From: Pseudomonas mohnii
GTDB lineage: Bacteria; Pseudomonadota; Gammaproteobacteria; Pseudomonadales; Pseudomonadaceae
Length of the DNA stretch: 64,000 nucleotides
Assembly (NCBI RefSeq): GCF_900105115.1
Contig: NZ_FNRV01000001.1
Location: forward strand, 496,001 to 560,000
Direction: 5' to 3'
A model generated the notes under the pieces. It saw nothing but the letters and a program-made list of their open reading frames with translations, did no database searches and had not been told where the DNA came from. Shown piece by piece: positions 44,120-56,015 of the stretch. Made by a program: the position numbers and the translations under genes. Each line of letters begins with the position of its first letter. Within the stretch, counting starts at the first letter, position 1.

Positions 44120-45697
44120 ATGACTAACCTGATCGAAATCCGTGACCTCAGCGTGGCCTTCAGTGGCGAGACCGTGGTGCGCAATCTGTGCCTGGACATC
44201 CGCCCCGGCGAATGCCTGGCACTGGTGGGCGAGTCCGGCTCTGGCAAATCGGTGACCGCCCACTCGATCCTGCAACTGCTGCCCGACGTCGGCACCGAAA
44301 GCCATGGCAGCATTCGCTATCGCGGCCGCGAACTGCTCGGCGCTCCGTCCAGCGTATTGCGCGAACTGCGCGGCAACCGGATCGCGATGATCTTTCAGGA
44401 GCCGATGACCTCGCTCAATCCGCTGCACAGCATCGAAAAGCAGATCGGCGAGACCTTGCTGGTGCACAAGGGCCTGGCGGGCAAGGTGGCGCAAGCGCGG
44501 ATTCTGGAGTTGCTGCATCTGGTCGGCATCCAGAAACCCAAGGAGCGGCTCAAGGCTTATCCCCATCAACTGTCCGGCGGCCAGCGCCAGCGGGTGATGA
44601 TCGCCATGGCCCTGGCCTGCGAACCGGAATTGCTGATTGCCGACGAACCCACCACGGCCCTGGATGTGACCGTGCAGCGCAAGATCCTGCTGCTGCTCAA
44701 ATCCCTGCAACAACGCCTGGGCATGTCGTTGCTGCTGATCAGTCACGACCTCAACCTGGTGCGCAGCATCGCCCAGCGGGTGTGCGTGATGAAGGCCGGC
44801 GAAATCGTCGAGCAGGCGCCCTGCGAAACGCTGTTCACCGAACCGAAGCACCCTTACAGCTGCGTCCTGCTCAATGCCGAACCCGAAGGCGAAGCCCTGC
44901 CCCGGGACGAACGGGAGAAAGTCCTGGAGGTGGAGGATCTGCGGGTGCAGTTTGCCGTCGGTGGCGGCCTGTTTCAGCGCAAGACTTACCTGAAGGCCGT
45001 GGATGGCATCAGCCTGAATGTGCAGCGGGGCAAGACCCTGGGCATCGTTGGCGAATCCGGCTCCGGCAAGTCCACCCTCGGCCAGGCCATCCTGCGCCTG
45101 CTTGATTCCGAGGGCAGTATTCGCTTCCAGGGCCACGCGTTGAATGGCCTGACGCAGAAACAGCTACGGCCGTGGCGCAAAAAAATGCAGGTGGTGTTCC
45201 AGGACCCCTTCGGCAGTCTCAGCCCACGAATGTCCGTGGCACAGATCATCAGTGAAGGCCTGGAAGTCCATAGCCAGTTGAGCCCCGACGAGTGCGACGC
45301 CGAAGTGATACGGGCACTGCAAGAAGTCGGCCTCGACCCGCAGAGCCGCCACCGCTATCCCCACGAGTTTTCCGGAGGCCAACGCCAACGCATTGCCATC
45401 GCCCGGGCGTTGGTGCTGAAACCGGCGTTGATCCTGCTCGACGAACCGACCTCGGCCCTTGACCGCACCGTGCAGAAGCAAGTGGTCGCCCTGCTCCGCC
45501 AGCTTCAGGAAAAACATGGCCTGACTTATCTGTTCATCAGCCATGACCTGGCAGTAGTCCGCGCCCTGGCGCACGACATGATCGTGGTCAAGGACGGCAA
45601 GGTGGTTGAGAGCGGCGCCAGCCACGACGTCTTCGATTCGCCGCAGCACCCGTACACCAAGGAGCTGTTGACCGCGGCGCATCCGGGGGCGTCATAA
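44120..45697 (+). CDS. yejF: YejF-like ABC ATPase with two nucleotide-binding domains
   Basis: A 525-residue fused ATPase. Walker A GESGSGKS occurs twice (about residues 38 and 310), with signature motifs [14 protein letters not shown] and [14 protein letters not shown] and Walker B regions [12 protein letters not shown] and [12 protein letters not shown]. It energises the YejBE channel from the cytoplasm. Last gene of the operon; a REP pair follows it. Confidence 0.93.
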   Translation: MTNLIEIRDLSVAFSGETVVRNLCLDIRPGECLALVGESGSGKSVTAHSILQLLPDVGTESHGSIRYRGRELLGAPSSVLRELRGNRIAMIFQEPMTSLNPLHSIEKQIGETLLVHKGLAGKVAQARILELLHLVGIQKPKERLKAYPHQLSGGQRQRVMIAMALACEPELLIADEPTTALDVTVQRKILLLLKSLQQRLGMSLLLISHDLNLVRSIAQRVCVMKAGEIVEQAPCETLFTEPKHPYSCVLLNAEPEGEALPRDEREKVLEVEDLRVQFAVGGGLFQRKTYLKAVDGISLNVQRGKTLGIVGESGSGKSTLGQAILRLLDSEGSIRFQGHALNGLTQKQLRPWRKKMQVVFQDPFGSLSPRMSVAQIISEGLEVHSQLSPDECDAEVIRALQEVGLDPQSRHRYPHEFSGGQRQRIAIARALVLKPALILLDEPTSALDRTVQKQVVALLRQLQEKHGLTYLFISHDLAVVRALAHDMIVVKDGKVVESGASHDVFDSPQHPYTKELLTAAHPGAS

Positions 45698-45725
45698 TCC
45701 GGCGCATGCCGCTGAACCGCGTCGC

Positions 45726-45799
45726 GGCCATCGCGAGCAGGCTCGCTCCCACAGGAGAATGCATTTCAATGTGGGAGCGGGCTTGCCCGCGATAGGGCC
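45726..45799. repeat. REP pair in inverted orientation
   Basis: CCATCGCGAGCAGGCTCGC...TCCCACAG and an inverted TGTGGGAGCGGGCTTGCCCGC copy about 15 bases apart: the REP/REPIN form common between genes of fluorescent pseudomonads. Confidence 0.8.
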
Positions 45800-45832
45800 G
45801 GCACAGGCAACACTTAATCAGGATCAACCCTC

Positions 45833-47248
45833 ATGAACACCACCGAAAGCCTCAAGGACTACCAGCGCGTACGCCTGCTGGCGATCCGCTCATTGTTCGA
45901 GATCATCGAGCAGTCGAGCGAGGGCACGGTGATTGTCGACCGCGACGCCAATATCGTGTGGATGAACGAGCGCTACGCCAAGCGTTTCGGCCTGCAATCA
46001 GCGCAAAGCGCGATCGGCAAGGCCTGCGAAAGCGTGATCCCCGGCAGCCTGTTGCGCGAAGTGGTGCGCACCGGGCGCCCGATTTTGCTCGACATGCAGG
46101 ACACCCCCAAGGAACCGCTGGTGGTCATGCGCCTGCCGATTCACGACGATGCCGGCGAAGTGATCGGCGCCATCGGCTTTGCCCTGTTCGACGAATTGCG
46201 CAGCCTGTCGCCGATGCTCAAACGCTACATGAGCATGCAGGAAGAACTGGCATCGACCCGCTCGCTGTTGCGGGCGCGGCAGACCAAATACAACTTCGCC
46301 CATTTCATCGGCACCAGCGCCGCCAGCCTGGAAGTCAAACGCCGCGCCCGCCGCAGCGCCAGTACCGATTCGCCAGTGTTGCTGCTTGGTGAAACCGGCA
46401 CCGGCAAGGAACTGCTGGCCCAGGCGATCCACAATGCTTCGCCGCGCGCGCTCAAGGCGTTTGTCAGCGTCAACAGTGCAGCGATCCCCGAATCGCTGCT
46501 GGAAGCCGAATTCTTCGGCACCGCGCCCGGCGCCTTTACCGGTGCCGACCGCAAGGCCCGCGCCGGCAAATTGCAGATCGCCCAGGGCGGGACACTGTTT
46601 CTCGACGAGATCGGTGACATGCCCCTGCCGCTGCAAAGCAAATTGCTGCGGGTGTTGCAGGAAAAGGAATTCGAACCGGTGGGTTCCAACGACGTGATCC
46701 AGAGCGATGTGCGGGTGATCGCCGCGACTTCAACTGATCTGGAGGCCGCGATCAAACGCGGCGAATTTCGCGCCGACTTGTACTACCGCCTCAACGTCCT
46801 GCCCATTCAGGTTCCGCCACTGCGCGACCGCCTCGACGACCTGCCCGCCCTCAGCGAAGCGATCCTTGAAGAGCTGCGCAGCCAGCACGAACTCAACGGC
46901 GAGGCACTGGCGCTGCTGGGGCAGCATGCCTGGCCGGGGAATATTCGCGAACTGCGCAACGTGCTGGAACGGGCGGCGTTGCTCAGTGATGACCTGCGGC
47001 TCACGGTGGCGGATATCCGCGCAGCCATCGGGACCTTTACGCCAGTGGAGCGCATGGCACCGCTGCCCGTCGAACCGCTGGAGCACGAGACCTTCAGTGC
47101 TGCCCGGGCACGCTTTGATCGGCAATTGATTGAAACCACCCTGGCGCAATGCGGGGGCAAGGTGGTTGAAGCGGCGGCGCGGCTGGGGCTGGGTCGGTCG
47201 ACGCTGTACAAGAAGATGCTGGCGTTGGGAATTGCAGAGTCTCCATAA
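45833..47248 (+). CDS. hbcR: sigma-54-dependent activator, HbcR-like
   Basis: A 471-residue enhancer-binding protein. An N-terminal PAS sensor (about 15–130; TVIVDRDANIVWMNERYAKRF) is followed by the AAA+ domain (about 155–390) with Walker A GETGTGKE and the sigma-54 contact loop GAFTGA at about 233. Walker B GTLFLDEIGD and a C-terminal Fis-type helix-turn-helix (KVVEAAARLGLGRSTLYKKM) follow. Position next to a hydroxybutyrate permease, bdhA and acetoacetyl-CoA synthetase matches HbcR of P. aeruginosa. Two GTCTC-N6-GAGAC palindromes and a −24/−12 promoter follow. Confidence 0.88.
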   Translation: MNTTESLKDYQRVRLLAIRSLFEIIEQSSEGTVIVDRDANIVWMNERYAKRFGLQSAQSAIGKACESVIPGSLLREVVRTGRPILLDMQDTPKEPLVVMRLPIHDDAGEVIGAIGFALFDELRSLSPMLKRYMSMQEELASTRSLLRARQTKYNFAHFIGTSAASLEVKRRARRSASTDSPVLLLGETGTGKELLAQAIHNASPRALKAFVSVNSAAIPESLLEAEFFGTAPGAFTGADRKARAGKLQIAQGGTLFLDEIGDMPLPLQSKLLRVLQEKEFEPVGSNDVIQSDVRVIAATSTDLEAAIKRGEFRADLYYRLNVLPIQVPPLRDRLDDLPALSEAILEELRSQHELNGEALALLGQHAWPGNIRELRNVLERAALLSDDLRLTVADIRAAIGTFTPVERMAPLPVEPLEHETFSAARARFDRQLIETTLAQCGGKVVEAAARLGLGRSTLYKKMLALGIAESP

Positions 47249-47254
47249 AGAGAC
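47239..47254. promoter_or_regulatory. candidate HbcR enhancer site 1
   Basis: GTCTCCATAAAGAGAC (GTCTC-N6-GAGAC) overlaps the last codons of the activator gene, about 210 bases before the −24 box. Confidence 0.55.
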
Positions 47255-47276
47255 ATTGATCTCCATTGATAGACAG

Positions 47277-47370
47277 ACCATCGCGAGCAAGCTCGCTCCC
47301 ACAGGTTTATTGGATTGATTGCAAAAAAACAATCAACTGTAGGAGCGAGCCTGCTCGCGATGAGGCCGGC
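47277..47370. repeat. REP pair between hbcR and the permease
   Basis: CCATCGCGAGCAAGCTCGC with TCCCACAGG and an inverted AGGAGCGAGCCTGCTCGCGATG copy, separated by a small TGATTG...CAATCA hairpin. Confidence 0.75.
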
Positions 47371-47383
47371 CCAGCAGCCAAAA

Positions 47384-47399
47384 GTCTCAATATAGAGAC
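47384..47399. promoter_or_regulatory. candidate HbcR enhancer site 2
   Basis: GTCTCAATATAGAGAC repeats the exact GTCTC-N6-GAGAC form of site 1. It lies 64 bases upstream of the −24 element, a normal distance for a sigma-54 enhancer. AT-rich DNA (47419–47450) between it and the promoter could bind a bending protein such as IHF. Confidence 0.65.
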
Positions 47400-47462
47400 A
47401 AAAGCCTAGACCCACTCCAAGAAAATATAAATATTCCTTTATATTTCAGGCACTTAACCATC

Positions 47463-47477
47463 TGGCACACAATTCGC
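47463..47477 (+). promoter_or_regulatory. sigma-54 (−24/−12) promoter
   Basis: TGGCACACAATTCGC has the invariant GG-N10-GC spacing and a full TGGCAC −24 box; the −12 box is TCGC instead of TTGC. It precedes the permease ATG by 59 bases and lies downstream of the two enhancer palindromes. Confidence 0.75.
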
Positions 47478-47535
47478 TATAGCGCTCTCCTACAAAAGAT
47501 CCACCCTACAAAAATAACAACCCAGGAGACACACC

Positions 47536-48927
47536 ATGAGTGTGATCATTGCCTTGGCAGCCCTCGCGCTGTTGATGCTGGCTGCTTACCGTGGCTACAG
47601 CGTTATCCTTTTTGCCCCGATCGCCGCCCTCGGCGCCGTTCTGCTCACCGACCCCTCTGCTGTTGCGCCGGCTTTCACCGGCGTGTTCATGGAGAAAATG
47701 GTCGGCTTCATCAAACTGTATTTCCCCGTGTTCCTGCTCGGTGCCGTGTTCGGCAAGCTGATCGAGTTGTCGGGTTTCTCGCGCTCGATCGTCGCCGCCG
47801 CCATTCGCTTGCTGGGCACCCGCCAGGCGATGCTGGTGATCGTGCTGGTTTGCGCCCTGCTGACTTACGGCGGCGTCTCGCTGTTTGTGGTGGTGTTTGC
47901 GGTATACCCGTTTGCCGCTGAAATGTTTCGCCAGAGCAACATTCCCAAGCGCCTGATTCCGGCGACGATTGCCCTCGGCGCGTTCTCCTTCACGATGGAC
48001 GCCTTGCCCGGCACCCCGCAGATCCAGAACATCATTCCCAGTACCTTTTTCAACACCACCGCCTGGGCCGCGCCATGGCTGGGCGTGATCGGCACGATCT
48101 TCGTGTTCTGCGCCGGCATGCTGTTCCTGCAGCGCCAGCGCAACAAGGCCCAACGCGCGGGTGAAGGTTATGGCACCGAACTGCGCAACGAGCCGGAAAC
48201 CGCCGCCGACATCAAGCTGCCCAACCCGTGGATCGCCCTGTCGCCGCTGCTGGCCGTGGGCATCATGAACCTGCTGTTCACCCAGTGGATTCCACAGTGG
48301 TACGGCAAGACCCACAGCCTCGCGCTGCCGGGCATGGCCGCGCCTGTGACCACCGACATCGCCAAACTCACGGCGATCTGGGCGGTACAGGCGGCGCTGC
48401 TGGTGGGGATCATCATGGTGCTGGCGTTCGGGTTCCAGGCGATCCGCAGCAAACTCGCCGAAGGCAGCAAAAGCGCGGTCAGCGGTGCGTTGCTGGCGGC
48501 GATGAACACCGCGTCGGAATACGGCTTCGGTGCGGTCATCGCGTCCTTGCCCGGCTTTCTGGTCCTGGCCGACTGGCTCAAGAGCATTCCTAACCCGTTG
48601 GTCAACGAAGCGATCACCGTGACCCTGCTGGCCGGCATCACCGGTTCTGCTTCGGGTGGCATGAGCATCGCGTTGGCGGCCATGTCCGAACAATTCATCG
48701 CCGCGGCCCATGCGGCCAATATCCCGCTGGAAGTGCTGCACCGTGTAGCCGCGATGGCCAGTGGCGGCATGGACACCCTGCCGCACAACGGTGCGGTGAT
48801 CACCCTGCTCGCGGTCACCGGCCTGACCCACCGCGAGGCTTACAAAGACATTTTCTGTATTACGCTGATCAAGACCCTGGCGGTTTTCGTGGTGATCGGC
48901 ACTTTCTACGCCACTGGCATTGTGTGA
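47536..48927 (+). CDS. GntP-family permease, probable 3-hydroxybutyrate transporter
   Basis: A 463-residue inner-membrane protein with about 12 TM segments. LTYGGVSLFVVVFAVYPFA, FTMDALPGTPQIQN, ITGSASGGMSIALAA and MASGGMDTLPHNGAVITLL are conserved GntP motifs. GntP relatives next to bdhA take up 3-hydroxybutyrate; the operon context supports this over gluconate. It is the first gene after the sigma-54 promoter, and bdhA starts seven bases after its stop. Confidence 0.88.
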   Translation: MSVIIALAALALLMLAAYRGYSVILFAPIAALGAVLLTDPSAVAPAFTGVFMEKMVGFIKLYFPVFLLGAVFGKLIELSGFSRSIVAAAIRLLGTRQAMLVIVLVCALLTYGGVSLFVVVFAVYPFAAEMFRQSNIPKRLIPATIALGAFSFTMDALPGTPQIQNIIPSTFFNTTAWAAPWLGVIGTIFVFCAGMLFLQRQRNKAQRAGEGYGTELRNEPETAADIKLPNPWIALSPLLAVGIMNLLFTQWIPQWYGKTHSLALPGMAAPVTTDIAKLTAIWAVQAALLVGIIMVLAFGFQAIRSKLAEGSKSAVSGALLAAMNTASEYGFGAVIASLPGFLVLADWLKSIPNPLVNEAITVTLLAGITGSASGGMSIALAAMSEQFIAAAHAANIPLEVLHRVAAMASGGMDTLPHNGAVITLLAVTGLTHREAYKDIFCITLIKTLAVFVVIGTFYATGIV

Positions 48928-48934
48928 GGTATTC

Positions 48935-49708
48935 ATGACGACTCTTTCGGGCAAGACCGCACTGGTTACCGGCTCCACCAGCGGCATTGGCCTGGGCATC
49001 GCCCTCAGCCTGGCCAAGGCCGGCGCCAATCTGATCCTCAACGGCTTCGGCGATGCCTCCACGGTGATTGCCGAAGTGGCGCAGTACGGTGGCAAGGTCG
49101 GTCATCACCCGGCCGATGTCAGCGACCCGGCACAGATCGCCGAGATGATCGCCTATGCCGAGCGCGAATTCGGTGGCATCGACATTCTGGTCAACAACGC
49201 CGGCATCCAATATGTGGCGCCGGTGGAAGAGTTCCCGGTGGAGCGCTGGGATTCGATCATCGCGATTAACCTGTCGTCGGTGTTCCACAGCACTCGCCTG
49301 AGCCTGCCGGGCATGCGCGCCAAGGGCTGGGGTCGGGTGATCAACATTGCTTCGGTGCATGGCCTGGTCGGCTCCGTGGGCAAGGCGGCTTATGTCGCGG
49401 CCAAGCACGGGGTGATCGGTTTGACCAAAGTGGTCGCGCTGGAAACCGCAACCACCCAAATCACCTGCAACGCCATTTGCCCCGGCTGGGTGCTGACACC
49501 GCTGGTGCAGAAGCAGATCGATGACCGCGCCGCCACCGGGATCGACCCGCAGCAGGCGCAACATGATCTGCTGGCCGAGAAGCAACCGTCGCTGGAATTC
49601 GTGACGCCGCCGCAACTGGGGGAACTGGTACTGTTCCTGTGCAGCGAAGGCGGCAGCCAGGTGCGCGGCGCGGCGTGGAACATAGATGGTGGTTGGCTGG
49701 CGCAGTAA
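48935..49708 (+). CDS. bdhA: 3-hydroxybutyrate dehydrogenase
   Basis: A 257-residue SDR that oxidises D-3-hydroxybutyrate to acetoacetate with NAD. TGSTSGIGLGIALSLAKAG binds the cofactor, NNAGIQYVAPVEEFP and INIASVHGLVGSVGKAAYVAAKHG hold the catalytic Ser and YxxxK, and ITCNAICPGWVLTPLVQKQI is characteristic of BdhA. It lies between the permease and aacS. Confidence 0.95.
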   Translation: MTTLSGKTALVTGSTSGIGLGIALSLAKAGANLILNGFGDASTVIAEVAQYGGKVGHHPADVSDPAQIAEMIAYAEREFGGIDILVNNAGIQYVAPVEEFPVERWDSIIAINLSSVFHSTRLSLPGMRAKGWGRVINIASVHGLVGSVGKAAYVAAKHGVIGLTKVVALETATTQITCNAICPGWVLTPLVQKQIDDRAATGIDPQQAQHDLLAEKQPSLEFVTPPQLGELVLFLCSEGGSQVRGAAWNIDGGWLAQ

Positions 49709-49721
49709 GCACCGCTGACCC

Positions 49722-49756
49722 CTTGTGGCGAGGGAGCTTGCCCCCCGAGCCACAAA
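49722..49756. repeat. single, partly decayed REP
   Basis: TTGTGGCGAGGGAGCTTGCC is the start of a REP; the second half is altered (CCCCGAGCCACAAATG). It lies inside the operon between bdhA and aacS. Confidence 0.55.
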
Positions 49757-49792
49757 TGCTCGCTTGAACTTACGAATAAGAAGAGGCAAACC

Positions 49793-51748
<1,956 letters not shown>

Positions 51749-51760
51749 AGTATTCCACTG

Positions 51761-51840
51761 CAGGAGCGAGCCTGATCGCGATGACGGTACGTCAATGTTG
51801 ACGGTGCCACCCTCATCGCGGGCAAGCCCGCTCCCACAGG
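51761..51840. repeat. REP pair after aacS
   Basis: CAGGAGCGAGCCTGATCGCGATGA and an inverted CATCGCGGGCAAGCCCGCTCCC copy flank GTCAATGTTGAC; together they end the operon. Confidence 0.75.
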
Positions 51841-52036
51841 GTTTGCTTGTCAGATGCAAAATTCGCGTACAGATTGGCCAGTTGTCTTAATACGCGTTGA
51901 TGCCCATAGCAAAAAACACCTGCGAAGCATTCAATGAATAAAATGGCCCGGACCACCGAAATGCCGGGTCATCCAGCGTTTGCCGCTCAGCCAGCTGAGT
52001 AGACGCCGTCATACCGACTTGATGCAGGACACCTAG

Positions 52037-54574
52037 ATGAACGCCTCACCGACCGGCAGCGATGCCCAGGCCTTGATTGCCAGGCTGGACTGGGAAAGCA
52101 GCCCTCTGGGCTCGGCCAGCACCTGGCCGCAGAGCCTGCGAACCGCCATGGACATTGTGATTCATTCACCGATGCCGATGCTGTTGCTCTGGGGCGAGCA
52201 GCTGACACAGATCTACAACGACGGTTTCGCTCTGCTCGCCGGCAGCAAGCATCCGTACGCTTTCGGACAGCCGACACACCTTATCTGGCCAGAGTTAAAG
52301 GACTTTACCGATCCGATTTACAAAGCCGTCCTGCAAGGGCAAGTGCGGACCTACAGCGAACAACGCTTCACCCTGCAGCGCGACGGCAAGGATTCCGACC
52401 TCTGGCTCGACCTGACCTATAGCCCCATTCGCGACGAAAGCGCCGAGGTGGCCGGGATTCTGGTCACCGCCATCGAAACCAATGAACGCCGTCGAATCGC
52501 CCTCGAGCTGGAACAGCGTTCCGCCGCCAGCCTCAAGGCTCAACAAGATACCGAGGAACGCCTGCAACTGGCCCTCGCCGCCACCGACACGGTCGGCACC
52601 TGGGACTGGGACATCAGCGAGGACCGCTTCCTGGCTGATGCCTATTTCGCCCAATTGCATGGCATCGACCCGGCCATGGCCAGCCAGCTGCCGATCACCG
52701 AGTACCTTCACGGCGTGCACCCGGAAGACCGCGCCCTGATCGCCCGCAGCATCAAGCATTGCATCGCCCATGGCACCGAATACGCCGAGGAATACCGCTT
52801 GCTGCAACCCGATGGCGAGTTACGCTGGGTGTTTGCCCGCGGTCGTTGCTACAAGGACCACCATGGTCGGCCAATCCGCTTCCTGGGCGCCGCCCTGGAC
52901 ATCACCGAGCGCAAAAACACCGAGCAGGCCCTGCGCCAGAGCCAGACCGAGCTGCAACTGATCATCAACGCCATGCCGATCCTGATCAGCTATGTCGACC
53001 GCGAGGAGCGTTTTCGCCTGAACAACGCCGCGTATCTGGACTGGTACGGCCTGACACCCCAGGAGCTCTACGGCCGGACCGTTCGAGAGGTGTTGGGCGA
53101 CGAGGCCTACGCGTTGCGCGCCGAGCACATCGCCGAAGCCCTGTCCGGCAGGCCCTGCTGTTTCAGCATCAAGACGCCGCACCGTGACGGCAGCATCCGT
53201 CATGCACTGATGAACTATTTGCCGCGCCACGGTGCAGACGGCGCGGTGAACGGTTTCTACATCTTCGTGATCGACGAAACCGAGCGTAAACAGACCGAAG
53301 AAGCGCTGCGCAACCTCAATGAAACCCTCGAAGAACGGGTCAGCGCCCGAACCCGGCAACTGGCCGAAGCCAACGAAAAGCTGCTGAACGAGATGTTCGA
53401 ACGCGAGCGCGCCGAAGAAGCCCTGCGCCATGCACAGAAAATGGAAGCGGTGGGCCAACTCACCGGTGGCATTGCCCATGACTTCAACAACATGCTCACG
53501 GGGATTATCGGCAGCCTCGACCTGATGCAACGCTACATCGCCGACGGCCGCACCGCCGAGATCGCCCGTTTCACCGAGGCAGCGGTGTCCTCGGCCAACC
53601 GCGCCGCCGCCCTGACCCATCGTCTGCTGGCGTTCTCCAGGCGTCAGTCGCTGGATCGCAAACCGCTGAACCCCAACGACCTGATTCGCTCCCTGGAAGA
53701 CCTGTTCCGCCGCACCAAGGGCGACCATATCGAACTCAAACTGCGCCTGGTCAAAGACGTCTGGACGGTCAGCACGGACGTCAGCCAACTGGAAAACGCC
53801 CTGCTCAATCTGGTGATCAACGCCCGGGACGCCATGCCCGATGGTGGCGAGTTATGCATTGAAACCGCCAACGTCTACCTCGACGACAGCGAAATCAACA
53901 CCCTGGAACCGGTCAAGGCCGGGGATTACCTGATGATCGGCGTCAGCGACAACGGCACGGGCATGACACCGAAGATCCTGGCCAAGGCCTTCGATCCGTT
54001 CTTCACCACCAAACCCATCGGCCAGGGCACCGGCCTGGGTCTGTCGATGATTTATGGTTTCGCCCAGCAGTCCGGTGGCCATGTGACCCTGTTCAGCATG
54101 CCTGGCCAGGGCACCAACGTGCGCTTGTACCTGCCGCGCCTGCACGGTGTTGAACCGCAAGACGTGTTATCGCCGGTCATCGGCGAGGCGCCCTCGGCCA
54201 TTGCCGGTGAAACCGTGGTCCTGGTGGAAGACGACCCGGCCGTACGCATGCTGGTGTTCGACCTGCTCAAGGAGCTGGGCTATCACGCCTACCAAGCCGA
54301 AGACGCAAAGAGCGCCCTGCCCCTGCTCGAATCCGGACTGCGGGTCGATCTGCTGGTGACGGATGTCGGGTTGCCCGGCATGAATGGCCGGCAACTGGCA
54401 GAAATTGCCCGTCAGCACCGGCCTCAACTCAAAGTGCTGTTCATGACCGGTTACGCGGAAAAAGCCGCCGAGCGTCAGGGTTTTCTCGAGGAAGGCATGG
54501 ACATGGTGGCCAAACCGTTTTCCATTGATCTGTTGGCCAACAAGATTCGCACGATGATCGGCCAACCGCAGTGA
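52037..54574 (+). CDS. cytoplasmic hybrid histidine kinase with PAS domains
   Basis: An 845-residue protein without TM segments. Three PAS domains (about 30–150, 175–290, 305–425; [16 protein letters not shown] and [16 protein letters not shown] linkers), a coiled coil, and HisKA with His481 ([11 protein letters not shown]) come first. HATPase blocks ([33 protein letters not shown]) and a C-terminal receiver with Asp776 ([11 protein letters not shown]) and Lys in MVAKPFS follow. No response regulator gene is adjacent. The stimulus is unknown; PAS domains suggest light, redox or a small ligand. Confidence 0.9.
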   Translation: MNASPTGSDAQALIARLDWESSPLGSASTWPQSLRTAMDIVIHSPMPMLLLWGEQLTQIYNDGFALLAGSKHPYAFGQPTHLIWPELKDFTDPIYKAVLQGQVRTYSEQRFTLQRDGKDSDLWLDLTYSPIRDESAEVAGILVTAIETNERRRIALELEQRSAASLKAQQDTEERLQLALAATDTVGTWDWDISEDRFLADAYFAQLHGIDPAMASQLPITEYLHGVHPEDRALIARSIKHCIAHGTEYAEEYRLLQPDGELRWVFARGRCYKDHHGRPIRFLGAALDITERKNTEQALRQSQTELQLIINAMPILISYVDREERFRLNNAAYLDWYGLTPQELYGRTVREVLGDEAYALRAEHIAEALSGRPCCFSIKTPHRDGSIRHALMNYLPRHGADGAVNGFYIFVIDETERKQTEEALRNLNETLEERVSARTRQLAEANEKLLNEMFERERAEEALRHAQKMEAVGQLTGGIAHDFNNMLTGIIGSLDLMQRYIADGRTAEIARFTEAAVSSANRAAALTHRLLAFSRRQSLDRKPLNPNDLIRSLEDLFRRTKGDHIELKLRLVKDVWTVSTDVSQLENALLNLVINARDAMPDGGELCIETANVYLDDSEINTLEPVKAGDYLMIGVSDNGTGMTPKILAKAFDPFFTTKPIGQGTGLGLSMIYGFAQQSGGHVTLFSMPGQGTNVRLYLPRLHGVEPQDVLSPVIGEAPSAIAGETVVLVEDDPAVRMLVFDLLKELGYHAYQAEDAKSALPLLESGLRVDLLVTDVGLPGMNGRQLAEIARQHRPQLKVLFMTGYAEKAAERQGFLEEGMDMVAKPFSIDLLANKIRTMIGQPQ

Positions 54575-54639
54575 GTTAGGGCATAATCGCGCGCCCCGCA
54601 TCACCCTCCATGCCACCACCGTTGCCAGGTACCCGCTCC

Positions 54640-54915
54640 ATGAAAGCTCAAGCCCGCCATATTCTGGTGAAAACCTCGGAAGAAGCCGAGCAGCTCAAAC
54701 AACGCATCGCCAAGGGCGAAGCCTTCGATGTGCTGGCCAAGAAATACTCCACCTGCCCGTCCGGCAAGCGCGGCGGAGACCTGGGCGAGGTGCGGCCGGG
54801 GCAGATGGTCGGCGCCATCGATGCGGTGATTTTCAAGAAACCGCTGCGGGTGGTGCATGGACCGATCAAGAGCAAGTTCGGCTATCACCTGGTGCAGGTG
54901 TTTTACCGGGATTAA
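54640..54915 (+). CDS. second small parvulin-type peptidyl-prolyl isomerase
   Basis: A 91-residue PpiC-type rotamase: ARHILVKTSEEAEQLKQRIA, STCPSGKRGGDLGEVRPGQMV, KSKFGYHLVQVFYRD. The ATG at 54640 follows CGCTCC without a clear Shine–Dalgarno; the frame opens ten codons earlier. It is a diverged paralog of the gene at 39739. A perfect hairpin follows. Confidence 0.9.
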   Translation: MKAQARHILVKTSEEAEQLKQRIAKGEAFDVLAKKYSTCPSGKRGGDLGEVRPGQMVGAIDAVIFKKPLRVVHGPIKSKFGYHLVQVFYRD

Positions 54916-54919
54916 AGCC

Positions 54920-54955
54920 CCCTGTGGCGAGGGATTTTGCTCCCTCGCCACAGGG
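54920..54955. terminator. perfect REP-derived hairpin between convergent genes
   Basis: CCCTGTGGCGAGGGA and its exact complement flank TTTTGC. It lies between the parvulin stop and the kdgK stop and can end both transcripts. Confidence 0.7.
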
Positions 54956-54963
54956 CATGCCTT

Positions 54964-55899
54964 TCAAGCTCTGGGTATGAGCGCCCCCGGCACCTGAATC
55001 ACCCGACTCGCCAACCGGTGCCCCGCCTCCGCCGCCTCGACCGGGCTTGCGCCCTTGAGCCGCGCAGCCAGGTACGCCGCACTGAACGAATCCCCCGCCG
55101 CCGTGGTGTCCACCACACGCTCGACTTTCTGTGCCGGCACTTCGAACGACTCACCCTCACACCGAATCAGGCAAGCCTCGGCGCCACGCTTGAGCACCAC
55201 TTCGGGCGTGCCGATCTGCTCGTACGCGCCAAACACCGCCGCGCAATCGGAGAAATGGAACAGCGCCTGTTCGTCATCGACGGTCAACAACGCCAGGTCG
55301 ACATAAGGCAGCACGCTGCGGTAGGCCGCCCGCGCCTCCTCGACCGAGGCCCACAGCCGCGGCCGGTAGTTATTGTCGAAGACGATTCGCGCATCGCGCT
55401 GGCGGGCCTCGATCAAGGTTTCCAGCAACTTTTCCCGGCCCTTCACGCCCAGTACCGCCAGGGTAATGCCGCTGAAATACAGCACGTCGTAGTCCGGCAG
55501 CGCCGCCAGAATCGGCGCGGCGGCCGGCGTAGTGAAGCAATCGCGCACCGCTGCTTCATTGCGCCAGTAGAGGAAACGACGCTCGCCAGCGGCGTCGGTC
55601 TGAATGCAATACAGCCCCGGCAAACGTCCGGGCAGGCGCTGCACCATGCCCAGGCCGATGTTTTCCTCGGCCCAGCCCTGGCACATGGCATCGCTGAAAC
55701 TGTCATCGCCCAGGGCCGTGACATAGTCCACCGCGCCAGCACCGCCCAGCTCTCGGGACAGGTACACCGCGGTGTTCAAGGTATCGCCACCGAAGCTCTG
55801 TCGCAGGCTGCCGTCGGCACGGTGCTGCAGCTCGATCATGCATTCGCCGATCAAGGCGATGCGCGGGGTGTGGGGACCCAGGGTGTTTAGGGTGTTCAT
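54964..55899 (-). CDS. kdgK: 2-dehydro-3-deoxygluconokinase (PfkB family)
   Basis: A 311-residue sugar kinase with IALIGECMIEL at the N-terminus, GGDTLNTAVYLSREL in the substrate site, and the PfkB signature DTTAAGDSFSAAYLAAR with the catalytic Asp near residue 258. It would phosphorylate 2-keto-3-deoxygluconate to KDPG of the Entner–Doudoroff route. The ATG at 55899 is chosen as the start of similarity; the frame opens 18 codons earlier. It lies next to a PLP enzyme and ABC importer genes, which suggests an amino-sugar acid as source of KDG. Confidence 0.85.
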   Translation of the reverse strand: MNTLNTLGPHTPRIALIGECMIELQHRADGSLRQSFGGDTLNTAVYLSRELGGAGAVDYVTALGDDSFSDAMCQGWAEENIGLGMVQRLPGRLPGLYCIQTDAAGERRFLYWRNEAAVRDCFTTPAAAPILAALPDYDVLYFSGITLAVLGVKGREKLLETLIEARQRDARIVFDNNYRPRLWASVEEARAAYRSVLPYVDLALLTVDDEQALFHFSDCAAVFGAYEQIGTPEVVLKRGAEACLIRCEGESFEVPAQKVERVVDTTAAGDSFSAAYLAARLKGASPVEAAEAGHRLASRVIQVPGALIPRA

Positions 55900-55933
55900 G
55901 GTTGTGGGGGCTCTGGTGTTCTTTGTTGTCTGG

Positions 55934-56001
55934 GCGGACGCGCTCGCCCCCACAGGAGAAGTCCTTCCGGGGTGGGAGCAAGCTTGCTCGCGATGGCCGC
56001 G
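55934..56001. repeat. REP pair between kdgK and the PLP enzyme gene
   Basis: Two inverted REP copies (GCGGACGCGCTCGCCCCCACAG and GGGAGCAAGCTTGCTCGCGATG) are separated by GAGAAGTCCTTCC. Confidence 0.7.
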
Positions 56002-56015
56002 ACTCGGTTCTGAAC

